Shown: one piece after another, positions 22,340-22,637 of the stretch
Layout: each line of letters begins with the position of its first letter
Position numbering within the stretch: the stretch's first letter is position 1
Source of the DNA: JAYSRU01 sp043720875
GTDB lineage: Bacteria; Bacteroidota; Bacteroidia; Flavobacteriales_D; Crocinitomicaceae
Length of the DNA: 22,637 bases
Direction: 5' to 3'
Assembly (NCBI GenBank): GCA_043720875.1
Contig: JAYSRU010000264.1
Span: 1 to 22,637, forward strand
Program-made: the position numbers and the translations under genes
The notes under the pieces: model-generated
Told to the model about the DNA's origin: nothing
The model's database searches: none
Seen by the model: only the letters and a program-made list of their open reading frames with translations

Positions 22340-22637
22340 TTAAACTTTGTCTTTTATAACTTGAGCCAACATATCAGCTTCCATTACAACTTTTCCGTTT
22401 ACATAGGCTTTTCCGCCCATGTGAACTAATCCACGACGCATCGGTGAAAGTAAGCTTAATTCGAAAACTATTGTATCTCCGGGAATCACTTTCTGCTTAA
22501 ATTTCACGTTATCAATTTTCATGAAATACGTGGAATATAAATGGGGATCTTCCACTTTACTCAAGGAGAAAATACCTCCAACTTGTGCAATTGCTTCAAT
22601 TTGCAACACACCCGGGAAAATCGGGTTCCCTGGAAAA
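22340..22637 (-). CDS. C-terminal FabZ domain, partial; probably end of an LpxC-FabZ fusion
   Basis: The frame runs off the window edge. The visible 98 or so residues are the end of a 3-hydroxyacyl-ACP dehydratase hotdog fold: FPGNPIFPGVLQIEAIAQVG, the active-site region after the catalytic His (which would lie just outside the window), with the catalytic Glu in QIEA, then VKFKQKVIPGDTIVFEL and GKAYVNGKVVMEADMLA. The GTG at 22609 is an internal codon, not a start. In Bacteroidota a FabZ domain directly before lpxA is usually fused to the C-terminus of the deacetylase LpxC, so fusion is likely but cannot be seen here. It is 24 nt from lpxA. Confidence 0.85.
   Translation of the reverse strand, partial: FPGNPIFPGVLQIEAIAQVGGIFSLSKVEDPHLYSTYFMKIDNVKFKQKVIPGDTIVFELSLLSPMRRGLVHMGGKAYVNGKVVMEADMLAQVIKDKV

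Noticed and set aside
22340..22609. Stand-alone 89-residue protein starting at GTG 22609
   Set aside because: The frame continues upstream to the window edge with conserved FabZ residues (FPGNPIFPG), so GTG is an internal Val codon.

Overview
The window looks like a chromosomal segment from an AT-rich member of the Bacteroidota, most likely Flavobacteriales; I cannot fix the family from sequence alone. The evidence is a group-1 sigma factor of about 289 residues without region 1.1, several TAnnTTTG-type -7 promoter boxes, near absence of Shine-Dalgarno sequences, a FabZ domain directly ahead of lpxA (the usual LpxC-FabZ fusion layout of the phylum), a DUF4494 protein, and secreted proteins with typical N-terminal signal peptides. 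No rRNA, tRNA, CRISPR array or intact transposase gene was found.

Positions 1-3000 are the accessory-looking part. A small XRE-type regulator on the minus strand has a perfect 16-bp palindrome in its upstream region. That palindrome lies beside a TAnnTTTG box that could drive the opposite strand. Next come mostly unrecognised small genes on the plus strand: a DUF6804-like membrane protein, a 19-codon micro-ORF, a secreted protein with two copies of a Cys/His motif, a possible overlapping 63-residue secreted peptide, a 125-residue secreted protein, and a two-TM coiled-coil protein with a GYF_2-like N-terminus. Positions 3000-6450 hold pruA (proline/glutamate catabolism), a TPR sensor-like membrane protein without an output domain, and apaG.

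Positions 6590-12645 are a complete nqrABCDEF operon for the Na+-translocating NADH:quinone oxidoreductase, closed by a strong terminator. All covalent-flavin and Fe-S ligands I looked for are present. It is followed by the primary sigma factor gene, a bidirectional terminator, a small outer-membrane-type protein, stand-alone mnmD (tRNA wobble uridine modification), dnaB (replicative helicase), and a secreted GATase-like protein often named 'asparagine synthetase B' in this phylum.

A 427-bp gene-free gap (17958-18384) contains a 393-bp segment bounded by perfect 13-bp inverted repeats. It resembles a MITE or decayed insertion sequence. The right side is all minus strand: a DUF4494-pdxH-M16 peptidase operon with a 1-nt stop/start overlap, then lpxC/fabZ (partial, only the FabZ end)-lpxA-rrf2, which links lipid A synthesis with a probable Fe-S-type Rrf2 regulator. 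The best candidates for something undescribed are the inverted-repeat element, the small secreted gene cluster with its operator, and the tandem Cys/His secreted protein.
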